A DNA stretch of 64,000 nt from an uncultured Lachnospiraceae bacterium (GTDB taxonomy: Bacteria; Bacillota; Clostridia; Lachnospirales; Lachnospiraceae): positions 10,036 through 74,035 of the forward strand of contig CAJUTQ010000096.1 of the NCBI GenBank assembly GCA_910589265.1, given 5' to 3'. Below, in pieces: positions 1-8,147 of this stretch. The position numbers and the translations under genes are program-made. How positions within the stretch are numbered: the first letter of the stretch is position 1; every line of letters starts with the position of its first letter. The notes under the pieces were generated by a model, which was not told where the DNA came from, ran no database searches, and saw only the letters and a program-made list of their open reading frames with translations.

Positions 1-432
1 GCTTCCAAAGAAGACGACTATGCAACAGCCATTACAGAGCTGACAAAAGCCTGGGAATTAGATGAGACTAATGTAGATGCTCTTTACAATTTAGCCCATG
101 CCTACCGCAATTCCAACAATACGACAAAGGCAGACGAATTATATAAACAGGTTATAGAGTTATTCCCAAATACGAGAAATGCTAGGAATGCCCAGGGCTA
201 CTTGTCAGATTCCAATAATGAAGCCCAGGCTGAGGCAGCTAACGAGGAAAACGGGGACGAGGAGGAAGGGGAAGACATTCCAGACAATAGTAATCCTGTA
301 GTGCCACAAGCACCCGTTATTCCTGATCCAACTCCTGCTGTGCCAGAAATAACCATTCCTACACCAGGAATCGATCCTATAACAGGGCTTCCCCTGCCAG
401 CAGTAGATCCAAATGCCCCTTTAGGGCCATAA
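1..432 (+). CDS. C-terminal part of a tetratricopeptide repeat protein (5' end outside window)
   Basis: The frame is open from base 1, so the start lies upstream. The visible 143 residues begin with about two TPR-like helical repeats (WELDETNVDALYNLAHAYR followed by a YKQVIELFP helix), the usual 34-residue protein-protein interaction module. An acidic stretch (residues about 78-96) and a proline-rich tail of about 45 residues follow. The low-complexity tail suggests an envelope-exposed or spacer region, but no signal peptide can be judged without the N-terminus. The gene ends at TAA and is followed by a strong hairpin terminator, so it is transcriptionally separate from spoIIAA. The partner and function are unknown. 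Confidence 0.7.
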   Translation, partial: ASKEDDYATAITELTKAWELDETNVDALYNLAHAYRNSNNTTKADELYKQVIELFPNTRNARNAQGYLSDSNNEAQAEAANEENGDEEEGEDIPDNSNPVVPQAPVIPDPTPAVPEITIPTPGIDPITGLPLPAVDPNAPLGP

Positions 433-453
433 TGAAACAGGGAACAATACGAA

Positions 454-484
454 AGAGAATAGTAAAAATACTATTCTCTTTTTG
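454..484 (+). terminator. Rho-independent terminator after the TPR gene
   Basis: An AGAGAATAGT arm pairs with an ACTATTCTCT arm around a short A-rich loop and is followed by a run of T. It separates the TPR gene from the sigma-F operon. Confidence 0.85.
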
Positions 485-566
485 TACTATTGAAATAGAT
501 GTTTCCAGTAAATGTGTATATGTAGCAGATAGGAATGCTCTTTGACAAAAAGAATGGAGGATAAAA

Positions 567-914
567 ATGGAAGAAGCTTTCAAAGTAATAAAAACCTATT
601 TAATGATAAAGATGCCAAAAGAGCTTGATCATCATCAGGCAATGCGCATCAAAGACACTGCAGATAAATATATTGAAGGAAAAGATATTGAGCATGTTAT
701 TTTTGACTTTGAGGATACAGAGTTTATGGACAGCTCTGGGATAGGAGTCATTATGGGCCGATATCAGAAGATGAACTATTTGGGAGGGGAAGTAGCGGCA
801 ATCCATGTAAACAAACGGATTCGAAGAATTTTTCAGCTATCAGGTCTGTATAAAATTGTCCATATTATTGAGGAAAATGTAACAGAACAGGAACATAGGA
901 GGGAATTTTCATGA
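567..914 (+). CDS. spoIIAA: Anti-sigma F factor antagonist SpoIIAA
   Basis: A STAS-domain protein of 115 residues, close to the family length of about 117. When dephosphorylated, SpoIIAA binds SpoIIAB and frees sigma F in the forespore; SpoIIAB inactivates it by phosphorylating a serine. The conserved segment DFEDTEFMDSSGIGVI holds that serine in the DSSG motif. The ATG is preceded by GGAGG at good spacing. The stop overlaps the spoIIAB start (ATGA), so translation is coupled, as in other spoIIA operons. The order spoIIAA-spoIIAB-sigF makes the assignment firm. Confidence 0.95.
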   Translation: MEEAFKVIKTYLMIKMPKELDHHQAMRIKDTADKYIEGKDIEHVIFDFEDTEFMDSSGIGVIMGRYQKMNYLGGEVAAIHVNKRIRRIFQLSGLYKIVHIIEENVTEQEHRREFS

Positions 915-1375
915 CAAATGAGATCAAAGTGGAATTTGAAAGTTTATCAATGAATGAAAGCCTTGCAAGAAGCATTGCCGCTGTTTTTGTATCCTATTTA
1001 AATCCCACCTTAGAAGAATTAGCAGACATAAAAACAGCTGTTTCTGAGGCAGTGACCAATTCCATTATTCATGGTTATGGAAATCGGACAGGTATGATAC
1101 AGATGAAATGTAAAATGCACAATAAAACAGTTATGATTGAGATTGTAGATTATGGATGCGGTATCAAAGATGTAAAAAAAGCCATGGAGCCCTTGTTTAC
1201 TACCCGTCCCGATTTAGAGCGTTCTGGAATGGGATTTGCATTTATGGAGGCGTTTATGGATGAAATTCAAGTACAGTCCAAGCCAGGGAAAGGGACGACA
1301 ATATGGATGAAAAGAGAAATTGGCGTGGAGAGAAAAGAAGAAGAGCCCATTGCCTTTGCAAAAGGGAATAAATAA
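911..1375 (+). CDS. spoIIAB: Anti-sigma F factor and serine kinase SpoIIAB
   Basis: A GHKL-fold ATPase/kinase of 154 residues that holds sigma F inactive and phosphorylates SpoIIAA. The N box (SEAVTNSIIHGYG), G1 box (VDYGCGI) and G2 box (RSGMGFAFMEAF) are all present, so it should bind ATP. The start overlaps the spoIIAA stop and has an AGGAGG site within the spoIIAA coding end. The C-terminus runs about 8 residues longer than the Bacillus protein and is lysine/glutamate-rich. sigF starts 2 bases after the stop codon. Confidence 0.95.
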   Translation: MTNEIKVEFESLSMNESLARSIAAVFVSYLNPTLEELADIKTAVSEAVTNSIIHGYGNRTGMIQMKCKMHNKTVMIEIVDYGCGIKDVKKAMEPLFTTRPDLERSGMGFAFMEAFMDEIQVQSKPGKGTTIWMKREIGVERKEEEPIAFAKGNK

Positions 1376-1376
1376 T

Positions 1377-2093
1377 ATGGAAGATACCATTGTTTTATTA
1401 GAACGCTCGCACAAAGGAGATAAGGAGGCAAGAGAGGAGCTTGTAGAGAAAAATTTAGGACTTGTCCATCATATAGTGCGCAGATTTGCAGGAAGAGGTT
1501 ATGATATGGAAGACCTGTTTCAAATAGGAAGTATTGGACTACTCAAGGCAATTGACAAATTTGATCTTCAATATGATGTAAAATTCTCCACCTATGCTGT
1601 TCCCATGATTGCAGGAGAAATTAAGAGGTTTTTACGAGATGATGGAATGATCAAAATGAGCCGTTCTCTAAAAGAAACGGCGATGAAGGCAAGGGTGGCT
1701 CAGGAGAAGCTATCTCATGAAAAAGGAAGGGAGGCTACATTAGAAGAAATTTCCAAGGAAATTGGAATGGAGATGTCAGACGTAGTGATGGCGTTGGATG
1801 CCAATGTGGAAGTAGAGTCTCTCTATAAAACAATTTACCAAGGGGATGGGGGAGATATTTATTTAATGGACAAGCTAAAAGAAGAGAGAGACGGCAACGA
1901 GGGCGTGATGAATCGTATGGTAATTGAAGGCCTATTGAAAAATTTGGATGAAAAGGAAAGGGAAATTATTATTCTCCGCTATTTCCAAGACAAGACCCAA
2001 AGTGAGATAGCTCTTGCCCTAGGTATTTCTCAAGTTCAAGTATCTAGGCTTGAAAAAAGGATATTAAGGCAAATGAGAGAACGATTATTATAA
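1377..2093 (+). CDS. sigF: Forespore RNA polymerase sigma factor SigF
   Basis: A sigma-70 family factor of 238 residues that directs early forespore transcription. Region 2 is recognisable in YDMEDLFQIGSIGLLKAID and in FSTYAVPMIAGEIKRFLRD. Region 4.2 ends the protein with a helix-turn-helix (SEIALALGISQVQVSRLEKR). The chosen ATG lies 2 bases after the spoIIAB stop, with an AAAGGGA site just upstream. An in-frame TTG 57 bases earlier would overlap spoIIAB and has no ribosome site. Its spoVA targets lie downstream, as in Bacillus, although two extra genes intervene here. Confidence 0.95.
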   Translation: MEDTIVLLERSHKGDKEAREELVEKNLGLVHHIVRRFAGRGYDMEDLFQIGSIGLLKAIDKFDLQYDVKFSTYAVPMIAGEIKRFLRDDGMIKMSRSLKETAMKARVAQEKLSHEKGREATLEEISKEIGMEMSDVVMALDANVEVESLYKTIYQGDGGDIYLMDKLKEERDGNEGVMNRMVIEGLLKNLDEKEREIIILRYFQDKTQSEIALALGISQVQVSRLEKRILRQMRERLL

Positions 2094-2209
2094 AATGAAT
2101 AAGAATAGAGAAGGAAGCAGATTATATGACAATTTCACTTTTTGCTTTTCCATTTCCAAGAGAAAGGGTATAATAGCACTATGGAACGATTGAAGAAAGG
2201 AAGAAAAAA

Positions 2210-3682
2210 GTGAAAAAAGTGAACTATTTATGGGTAGGGCTGGGACTGACATGTCTCATCCCCTGCTTCTTTTTTACATTGAGCAGAAGGCAGCTCGTTC
2301 TTTTCCAATGTTTATACATGCTGGCTGTTGCTTTCATTGCCTTTATCATGCACAAAAAGGGATGGAAACTTCACTGGACAGTTATATTTATGGCAATCAG
2401 CATGGTTGTAAAAATTGGTTATATTTTTGCCACTCCTGTATGGGTCAGACAACATGATTTTATTGATTTTGGCGTAGGATTTGGTCATGGAGGTTATATA
2501 GAATATTTTTATTATAATAAAAAGCTGCCAGATTTTGACCCAAGAGAGGTTTGGGCGTTTTTCCAGCCGCCTCTCCACCATATAATAGCTGCCCTTTGGC
2601 TGGGAATTCAGACATCCTTAGGAGTAGCCTACCGCCATGCCCAGGAAAACGTCCAGGCTCTCACTATGTTTTACGCAGGGGGAACGGTGCTCCTTTCTCA
2701 TGAGATTTTTAAGAAAATGTCTTTACAAGGATTGGGGCTTTTTTTACCTACCTTGTTGATAGCCTTTCATCCTGCTATCATTTTACTTTCAGGAAGTTTA
2801 AATAACGATGCCCTCTCTTTGTTTCTCCAGGTAACGACCCTTTATTTTACTATAGTATGGTATCAAAAGCCTTCCATGGGCAGAGTCATAGGGATTGCTA
2901 TTTCTATTGGATGTTCCATGATGGCAAAAGTATCTGGCTTTCTCATTGCCCCTGCCATTGCCCTTGTTTTTCTAGACAGATGGATCTGCGAAAAAGAATG
3001 CTTTAAAAAATATTTGGGACAATTTTTTGTATTCGGTCTTATAAGCCTTCCTCTTGGACTTTGGTATCCAATTCGGAATTTTGTGAAATTTAAAGTGCCA
3101 TTTAATTATACACCTCATGTGGGAGAACCAGTGGGAAACGTTTCCTGGATCCAGAGAATATTTGATATGAGGACAGAGAAGGTGTTTGTTTCCCTCTTAA
3201 GTAATCAAGATGCTTATGATGAGTATAATATTCCCCTGACACTTTTAAAGACAGCCATGTTTGGTGAGACAGATCTTTCCATTGGCGCTGAATATATTAT
3301 TCCTTTTGCAAACTTGTTATTTTGTATCAATATCGTTCTTGTGCTTCTGTCTTTAGGAGCAATGGGTTATTATTTTATAAAGAAGACAGCGTATATAAAA
3401 GGGATGCTCAAGTGGTTCTTTCTTCTTTATTATGTAGTTATGATGCTCTTTTATTTCCAATTTAACTTTTCCATGCCCTATTTCAGCTCCCAAGATTTTC
3501 GATATATTATACCAACAGCTATCATAGGCGCAATGTTTTTAGGGTTTCTGCTACAGGATTTAGAGATAGGAAAGGAAAAGGGAAAAAATAAATTCTTTCT
3601 TAGTTTGATTCGTTTGATGACAGGATTGTTTTGTTTTAGCTCTTTTGCAGTATACGTTCTTTTGATAATGAATATGGGATAG
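2210..3682 (+). CDS. Multi-spanning membrane protein, probable GT-C (family 39-like) glycosyltransferase
   Basis: A protein of 490 residues with about 10-12 hydrophobic segments. The first long extracytoplasmic loop carries an acidic/aromatic signature (VRQHDFIDFG) and a later FQPPLHH motif. This pattern is typical of lipid-linked-sugar glycosyltransferases of the ArnT/PMT type, in which an early loop aspartate is catalytic. The start is a GTG preceded by GAAAGGA; an upstream ATG at 2181 meets a stop after ten codons. A TATAAT box at 2169-2174 could serve as a -10, but no good -35 is visible. It lies between sigF and ridA on the same strand. The substrate is unknown, and a role in spore or envelope glycosylation would be inference only. 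Confidence 0.6.
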   Translation: MKKVNYLWVGLGLTCLIPCFFFTLSRRQLVLFQCLYMLAVAFIAFIMHKKGWKLHWTVIFMAISMVVKIGYIFATPVWVRQHDFIDFGVGFGHGGYIEYFYYNKKLPDFDPREVWAFFQPPLHHIIAALWLGIQTSLGVAYRHAQENVQALTMFYAGGTVLLSHEIFKKMSLQGLGLFLPTLLIAFHPAIILLSGSLNNDALSLFLQVTTLYFTIVWYQKPSMGRVIGIAISIGCSMMAKVSGFLIAPAIALVFLDRWICEKECFKKYLGQFFVFGLISLPLGLWYPIRNFVKFKVPFNYTPHVGEPVGNVSWIQRIFDMRTEKVFVSLLSNQDAYDEYNIPLTLLKTAMFGETDLSIGAEYIIPFANLLFCINIVLVLLSLGAMGYYFIKKTAYIKGMLKWFFLLYYVVMMLFYFQFNFSMPYFSSQDFRYIIPTAIIGAMFLGFLLQDLEIGKEKGKNKFFLSLIRLMTGLFCFSSFAVYVLLIMNMG

Positions 3683-3755
3683 ATTTTATAAGAACAGAAT
3701 GGTACAATAAGCAAGGAAATGTGAAGGATATGAAAAAAGGAAAGGAGAGATTGTT

Positions 3756-4133
3756 TTGTACAAAGCAGTGAAAACGGATGCAGCGCCAGGGGCTATTGGC
3801 CCATATTCTCAGGCAATTCGCACAGGTGATTTTGTTTTTGTCTCAGGCCAGATTCCCATTGATCCAAAGACAGGGGAGTTTTCTGGAACAGATATTGCAA
3901 GTCAGACTCGTCAATGCTTAACAAATTTGAAGGAGATTCTTAAAGCAGCAGGAAGCGATATGAGCAAAGTAGTAAAGACAACAGTTCTGCTTAAAAATAT
4001 GGAGGATTTTGGAGATATGAATGGAATATATGCAGAATTTTTCACCGAGCCTTATCCTGCCAGGGCCGCTTTTCAGGTAGGCGCTTTGCCAAAGGATGCC
4101 TTGGTGGAAATTGAGTGCGTGGCAGTTATTTAG
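3756..4133 (+). CDS. ridA: RidA family enamine/imine deaminase
   Basis: A protein of 125 residues, full length for the YjgF/YER057c/UK114 family. Members form trimers that hydrolyse reactive 2-aminoacrylate-type enamines to ketoacids. The N-terminal APGAIGPYSQAI, the central VSGQIPIDPKTGE and the C-terminal AARAAF-like (YPARAAFQVGALP) and IECVAV segments match the family; the arginine of the PARAAF motif is the usual ligand-binding residue. Translation probably starts at TTG, since AAAGGAGAG sits at ideal distance and the nearby ATG at 3730 is out of frame. A strong terminator follows directly. Confidence 0.92.
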   Translation: MYKAVKTDAAPGAIGPYSQAIRTGDFVFVSGQIPIDPKTGEFSGTDIASQTRQCLTNLKEILKAAGSDMSKVVKTTVLLKNMEDFGDMNGIYAEFFTEPYPARAAFQVGALPKDALVEIECVAVI

Positions 4134-4139
4134 AAAGAC

Positions 4140-4173
4140 AAGCTCTTGTTATTTGTTAGCAAGAGCTTTTTTC
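4140..4173 (+). terminator. Rho-independent terminator after ridA
   Basis: AAGCTCTTG pairs with CAAGAGCTT across an 11-base loop, followed by TTTTTTC. It isolates ridA from the spoVA operon. Confidence 0.88.
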
Positions 4174-4215
4174 TTTTCAAGATAAGTTCTAAATATATAG
4201 GAAAAAAATGAAAAT

Positions 4216-4244
4216 GAATAAAATAAAAGAATTCTTCCATAATA
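4216..4244 (+). promoter_or_regulatory. Sigma-G (or sigma-F) type promoter for spoVA
   Basis: GAATA at 4216-4220 and CATAATA at 4238-4244, separated by 17 bases, fit the forespore sigma consensus (GHATR, 17-18 bases, CATWMTA). A start site near 4250 would leave about 25 bases of leader before the spoVAA ATG. spoVA operons are sigma-G targets in Bacillus, so position and sequence agree. Confidence 0.75.
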
Positions 4245-4275
4245 AAAAATAAGCTTTATTTTGGAGGGTTTTTGT

Positions 4276-4911
4276 ATGGGTAAAGAGAAAGATACGCTAT
4301 ATTTAAAAGCAGAACGTCACATACAAGTAGAAAAGGAAGTCATAAAGCTTAGTGATGTTGCGAAAATGACTTGCAGCGACAGCCAAATACTAAACCATTT
4401 AAAAACGATTACAGTATATAAATTTAAAAAAGATGGGGAAAAGAGAAAAGTAATAAGTATCTTGAAAATTATTGAATGCATTCATGAAGTTTATCCAGAT
4501 ATGACAGTAGAAAATCTTGGAGAAACAGATATTGTCATGGAACAATTGAAGGTAGCTGAAAAAAAGGGTATGGTTATTTACGGTAAGGTAGTTTTTGTAT
4601 CCCTCATAGCTTTTTTTGGAACCGCTTTTACAATTATGGCCTTTCACAATGATATTGGCATTCAAGATGTGTTTGACAATATGTACATGCTAATTATGGG
4701 AGAGTCTCCCGGAAATATAACAATGATGGAAGTTTCTTATTCTATTGGATTGGCAGTGGGCATTACCCTCTTTTTTAACCATATAGGGGGTAGAAGAATT
4801 ACAAAGGACCCTACACCTATTGAAGTAGAAATGAGAACTTATGAGAGCAATGTGAATACAGCTCTTGTTGAGACAAGTAACCGGGAAAGGAAGAGCCTGG
4901 ATGTGGATTAA
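4276..4911 (+). CDS. spoVAA: Stage V sporulation protein AA
   Basis: A protein of 211 residues, close to the family length of about 206. It is the first protein of the SpoVA machinery, which moves dipicolinic acid and calcium across the inner spore membrane. The N-terminal half is soluble (ferredoxin-like fold in known structures) and the C-terminal half has two membrane segments, VSLIAFFGTAFTIMAF near residue 120 and SIGLAVGITLFFNHIGG near 160. The ATG at 4276 is chosen because GGAGG stands 8 bases upstream; an in-frame TTG five codons earlier overlaps that site. The 3' end overlaps spoVAB by 11 bases. Confidence 0.93.
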   Translation: MGKEKDTLYLKAERHIQVEKEVIKLSDVAKMTCSDSQILNHLKTITVYKFKKDGEKRKVISILKIIECIHEVYPDMTVENLGETDIVMEQLKVAEKKGMVIYGKVVFVSLIAFFGTAFTIMAFHNDIGIQDVFDNMYMLIMGESPGNITMMEVSYSIGLAVGITLFFNHIGGRRITKDPTPIEVEMRTYESNVNTALVETSNRERKSLDVD

Positions 4912-5326
4912 AGAGATTTTTTTAATTCTTATTTTTGGAAGTTTTGGATTTATTGTATCTGCGGGAGTGTTTACAGTTCTTTTGGCAGTAGGTCTTATTC
5001 CAAGATTTGCAGGTAAGACCCATACAGGGGATCATATTTTTCTCTACGAGGAAATGGTAGTGGCAGGTTCTATCATTGGAAACTTATGGAGTGTATTTCA
5101 GTTATCCATAAATTTGGGGCAATGGTTTCTTATTTTATTTGGCTTTTTTGCAGGAATCTTTGTGGGCTGTTTGGCATTGGCTATTGCAGAAATGTTGGAC
5201 ACTATACCGATTTTTGCTCGGAGAATTGGATTCCGCCATGGGCTGGGGATTGTTGTATTATCTGTCGCTTTTGGAAAGATGCTAGGCTCCCTTATATATT
5301 TCTTTTACCGTCTTGCAAGCCCGTAA
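4901..5326 (+). CDS. spoVAB: Stage V sporulation protein AB
   Basis: A small integral membrane protein of 141 residues, matching the usual SpoVAB length. About four hydrophobic segments are visible, beginning with ILIFGSFGFIVSAGVFTVLL. The ATG at 4901 lies inside the end of spoVAA and gives translational coupling; a longer start at 4865 would lie deep in spoVAA and lacks support. The motif LAIAEMLDTIPIFARR in the second half is characteristic. It is part of the dipicolinate channel complex, expected in the inner forespore membrane. Confidence 0.93.
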   Translation: MWIKEIFLILIFGSFGFIVSAGVFTVLLAVGLIPRFAGKTHTGDHIFLYEEMVVAGSIIGNLWSVFQLSINLGQWFLILFGFFAGIFVGCLALAIAEMLDTIPIFARRIGFRHGLGIVVLSVAFGKMLGSLIYFFYRLASP

Positions 5327-5347
5327 CAATGATTGGAGGAGAAGCTT

Positions 5348-5809
5348 ATGTTGGAAGAAGTCAAGAAAAAACAATATCAAAATAAGGTAGATGAGGTAAC
5401 GCCCACCCACAGTTTGTGGAAAAATATGGGGAAGGCCTTTCTTGTAGGAGGCATTATTTGTACAATAGGACAGGCCATTATTCAAATGGGATTAGGAATG
5501 GGGCTGGATAAGGAGACAGCAGGAACGTGGTGCTCTTTGATTTTGGTCTTGATTTCTGTCGTGCTGACAGGTTTTAATATGTACCCTAGTATTGTGAAGT
5601 TTGGAGGGGCAGGAGCCTTAGTGCCGATTACTGGATTTGCTAATTCAGTAGCAGCTCCAGCTATAGAATATAAAAAGGAAGGACAAGTTTTTGGAGTGGG
5701 ATGTAAAATATTTACAATTGCTGGACCAGTAATTTTATTTGGCGTGTTTACATCCTGGATTTTAGGAGTTGTTTATTATATTTTGCAGGCATTGGGGGTA
5801 GTGGCATGA
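5348..5809 (+). CDS. spoVAC: Stage V sporulation protein AC
   Basis: A membrane protein of 153 residues, normal for SpoVAC, which acts as a mechanosensitive channel for dipicolinate release. Recognisable segments are the N-terminal THSLWKNMGKAFLVGG, the central FNMYPSIVKFGGAGALVPITGF and a C-terminal hydrophobic hairpin. The central glycine-rich motif recurs in SpoVAE at 9226, as expected for related subunits. The ATG at 5348 is preceded by GGAGGA; a TTG at 5333 overlaps that site and is rejected. The stop overlaps the spoVAD start (ATGA). Confidence 0.95.
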   Translation: MLEEVKKKQYQNKVDEVTPTHSLWKNMGKAFLVGGIICTIGQAIIQMGLGMGLDKETAGTWCSLILVLISVVLTGFNMYPSIVKFGGAGALVPITGFANSVAAPAIEYKKEGQVFGVGCKIFTIAGPVILFGVFTSWILGVVYYILQALGVVA

Positions 5810-6825
5810 AACAGACTGTGGGAAGTCAAAGCATTTCCTTTAAAAATCCAGTTTACATTTTAGAAAGTGCATCCATTGTGGGAAAAAAGGAAGGGGATGG
5901 ACCTCTTGGGCAGTATTTTGACCTCATTGGAGAGGATCCCATGTTTGGATGTAAATCATGGGAAGAGGCAGAGAGCACCTTGCAGAAGGAAGCAGCCTTG
6001 ATGGCCCTTGGAAAGGCGAAGGTGCAAAAGCAGGATGTGCGGTATTTATTTGCTGGGGATCTGTTAGGACAGCTCATAGCCTCCTCCTTTGGACTTGTAG
6101 ACTTAAATATTCCCCTTTTTGGGCTCTATGGAGCATGCTCTACATGCGGGGAGGCTTTAGGATTAGGGGCAATGGCTGTGGCAGGAGGTTATGGAGAACA
6201 GGTACTATGTGTCACCTCCAGTCATTTTGGCAGTGCAGAAAAACAGTTCCGCTTTCCTTTGGAGTATGGAAACCAAAGACCTTTATCCGCCACTTGGACA
6301 GTGACAGGAAGTGGGGCTTTTCTCCTTGGAAGTACAGAGACAAAGAAGACAAGGGCTAAGATTACTGGATATACTCCTGGTAAAATTGTGGATTATGGAA
6401 TCAAAGACTCTATGAATATGGGCGCTACAATGGCGCCGTCAGCAGCAGATACTATTTATACCAATTTTATGGATTTTAATAGGATGCCAGAAGATTATGA
6501 TAAAATTATTACAGGAGACTTAGGGAAAATAGGACAGGTGCTCCTCATTGATTTATTGAAGGAGAAAGGTTTTGATATATCCAAGGAGCATATGGACTGT
6601 GGCATAGAAATATTTAATGGGGAAGAACAGGATACCCATGCAGGGGGAAGTGGCTGCGGCTGTTCTGCAGTTACTTTAAGTGCCTTTATATTAAAACAAT
6701 TGGAAGAAGGATGCTGGAAAAGGGTATTATTTGTACCTACAGGAGCCCTTTTATCTACTGTTAGCTTTAACGAAGGGCAGACAGTGCCAGGAATTGCCCA
6801 TGGGGTTGTCATTGAAAGAAGATAG
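5806..6825 (+). CDS. spoVAD: Stage V sporulation protein AD
   Basis: A protein of 339 residues, equal to the Bacillus family length. SpoVAD has a thiolase-like fold and binds dipicolinic acid on the outer face of the inner spore membrane. Visible signatures are FGLYGACSTCGEALGLGA, where a thiolase would carry its catalytic cysteine, PLEYGNQRPLSATWTVTGSGA, and the C-terminal GGSGCGCSAVTLSA. The ATG overlaps the spoVAC stop. A terminator directly follows, so spoVAE is not on the same transcript unless there is readthrough. Confidence 0.95.
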   Translation: MKQTVGSQSISFKNPVYILESASIVGKKEGDGPLGQYFDLIGEDPMFGCKSWEEAESTLQKEAALMALGKAKVQKQDVRYLFAGDLLGQLIASSFGLVDLNIPLFGLYGACSTCGEALGLGAMAVAGGYGEQVLCVTSSHFGSAEKQFRFPLEYGNQRPLSATWTVTGSGAFLLGSTETKKTRAKITGYTPGKIVDYGIKDSMNMGATMAPSAADTIYTNFMDFNRMPEDYDKIITGDLGKIGQVLLIDLLKEKGFDISKEHMDCGIEIFNGEEQDTHAGGSGCGCSAVTLSAFILKQLEEGCWKRVLFVPTGALLSTVSFNEGQTVPGIAHGVVIERR

Positions 6826-6828
6826 TGA

Positions 6829-6862
6829 AAAGGCAGGAGCATTGTCAGGCTCCTGCTTTTGT
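6829..6862 (+). terminator. Rho-independent terminator after spoVAD
   Basis: GCAGGAGC pairs with GCTCCTGC across an 8-base loop and is followed by TTTTGTG. It ends the spoVAA-AD transcript before deoB. Confidence 0.85.
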
Positions 6863-6889
6863 GTTACTATTATAATATATTTTAATGTA

Positions 6890-6917
6890 TATTGTGAAGT
6901 CTTTACATATCACAATA
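6890..6917. promoter_or_regulatory. Inverted repeat upstream of deoB (possible operator)
   Basis: TATTGTGA at 6890-6897 and TCACAATA at 6910-6917 are perfect 8-base arms 12 bases apart, ending 28 bases before the deoB start. The arms resemble a two-fold protein binding site rather than a terminator. A TATAAT lies just upstream at 6871-6876. The regulator is unknown. Confidence 0.4.
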
Positions 6918-6945
6918 AGAAAGTTTACGGGAATGGAGAAGGAAG

Positions 6946-8142
6946 ATGAAAAAATATAAAAGGATATTTGCCATTGTCATTGATTCCCTTGGCGTTGGTT
7001 CTGCTCATGATGCAGCAGAATATGACGACGCAGGGGCGGATACTCTGGGACATATTTCAGAGAAGATGGAGAAGGAAGGAGAGAAGTTTCATATTCCCAA
7101 CTTACAGCGAATGGGAATTGGCAACCTCCATCCGTTAAAACAAGTGGAAGGGGTGGAGAAGCCCCTTGGTTATTATACGAAATTAAGTGAGGCGAGCAAG
7201 GGGAAGGACACGATGACAGGTCATTGGGAACTGATGGGTCTATACATTGATACGCCTTTTCAAACATTTACAGAAACAGGGTTTCCAGAGGAACTCATGG
7301 AAGAATTATCCAAACGGTGTGGAAGGAATATTATTGGTAATAAAAGTGCCAGTGGTACGGAGATTTTGGATGAGCTGGCTGAGAGGGAGATTGCCACAGG
7401 AGATATGATTGTCTATACTTCGGCAGATTCAGTGTTACAAATTTGCGGAAATGAGGAAACCTTTGGCTTAGATGAGCTCTACCGATGCTGCGAGATTGCA
7501 AGGGAACTAACATTGCGGGATGAGTGGAAGGTTGGAAGGGTCATTGCTAGACCTTATGTAGGCAAGAAAAAAGGAGAATTCAAAAGGACGAGCAACCGTC
7601 ACGATTACGCTTTAAAGCCAATTGGCCCCACTGTTCTTGACGCATTAAAAGATGAGAATTATGATGTAATTTCTGTGGGAAAAATTTTTGACATTTTTGA
7701 CGGAGAGGGCATTACCCAGGCATATAAGTCAAAGTCTTCCGTACATGGAATGGAGCAGACAATAGAATGCATGGACAAAGACTTTACAGGACTTTGCTTT
7801 GTAAACCTTGTTGATTTTGACGCCTTATGGGGGCATAGAAGGGATGCTATTAACTATGGGAGGGAATTAGAGCGGTTTGATGAAAAACTGGGAAGGGTTC
7901 TCTTAAAATTAAAAGAGGATGATTTACTTATTCTCACTGCAGATCATGGGACAGATCCTACGTATAAAGGGACAGATCATACAAGGGAGAAGGTACCGTT
8001 TCTTGCATACTCTCCATCCATGAAGGGTAATGGAAGGCTAGAAGAAGGAGCAAGTTTTGCAGATGTAGGGGCAACGATTGCAGACAATTTTGGAGTGATA
8101 ATGCCAGCCATAGGAAAGTCTAGACGAAAGGAGTTATACTAA
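6946..8142 (+). CDS. deoB: Phosphopentomutase
   Basis: A protein of 398 residues, normal for DeoB of the alkaline phosphatase superfamily. It interconverts (deoxy)ribose 1-phosphate and 5-phosphate in nucleoside salvage, using two Mn ions. Metal and active-site motifs are in place: IDSLGVGSA near the N-terminus, DTMTGHWELMG with the phosphorylated threonine, DFDALWGHRRD and TADHGTDPTYKGTDHTRE. The ATG has GGAGAAGGAAG upstream. Its position inside the spoVA gene set is unusual. The P1 peptidase gene starts 5 bases after the stop. Confidence 0.96.
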   Translation: MKKYKRIFAIVIDSLGVGSAHDAAEYDDAGADTLGHISEKMEKEGEKFHIPNLQRMGIGNLHPLKQVEGVEKPLGYYTKLSEASKGKDTMTGHWELMGLYIDTPFQTFTETGFPEELMEELSKRCGRNIIGNKSASGTEILDELAEREIATGDMIVYTSADSVLQICGNEETFGLDELYRCCEIARELTLRDEWKVGRVIARPYVGKKKGEFKRTSNRHDYALKPIGPTVLDALKDENYDVISVGKIFDIFDGEGITQAYKSKSSVHGMEQTIECMDKDFTGLCFVNLVDFDALWGHRRDAINYGRELERFDEKLGRVLLKLKEDDLLILTADHGTDPTYKGTDHTREKVPFLAYSPSMKGNGRLEEGASFADVGATIADNFGVIMPAIGKSRRKELY

Positions 8143-8147
8143 AGAAC

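Noticed and set aside
531..555. AGGAAT and GAAT boxes before spoIIAA resembling a sigma-H promoter
   Set aside because: The -10-like GAAT lies within 2 bases of the ribosome site, so a transcript from it would start at or after the GGAGG. The spacing of 15 is also longer than usual.
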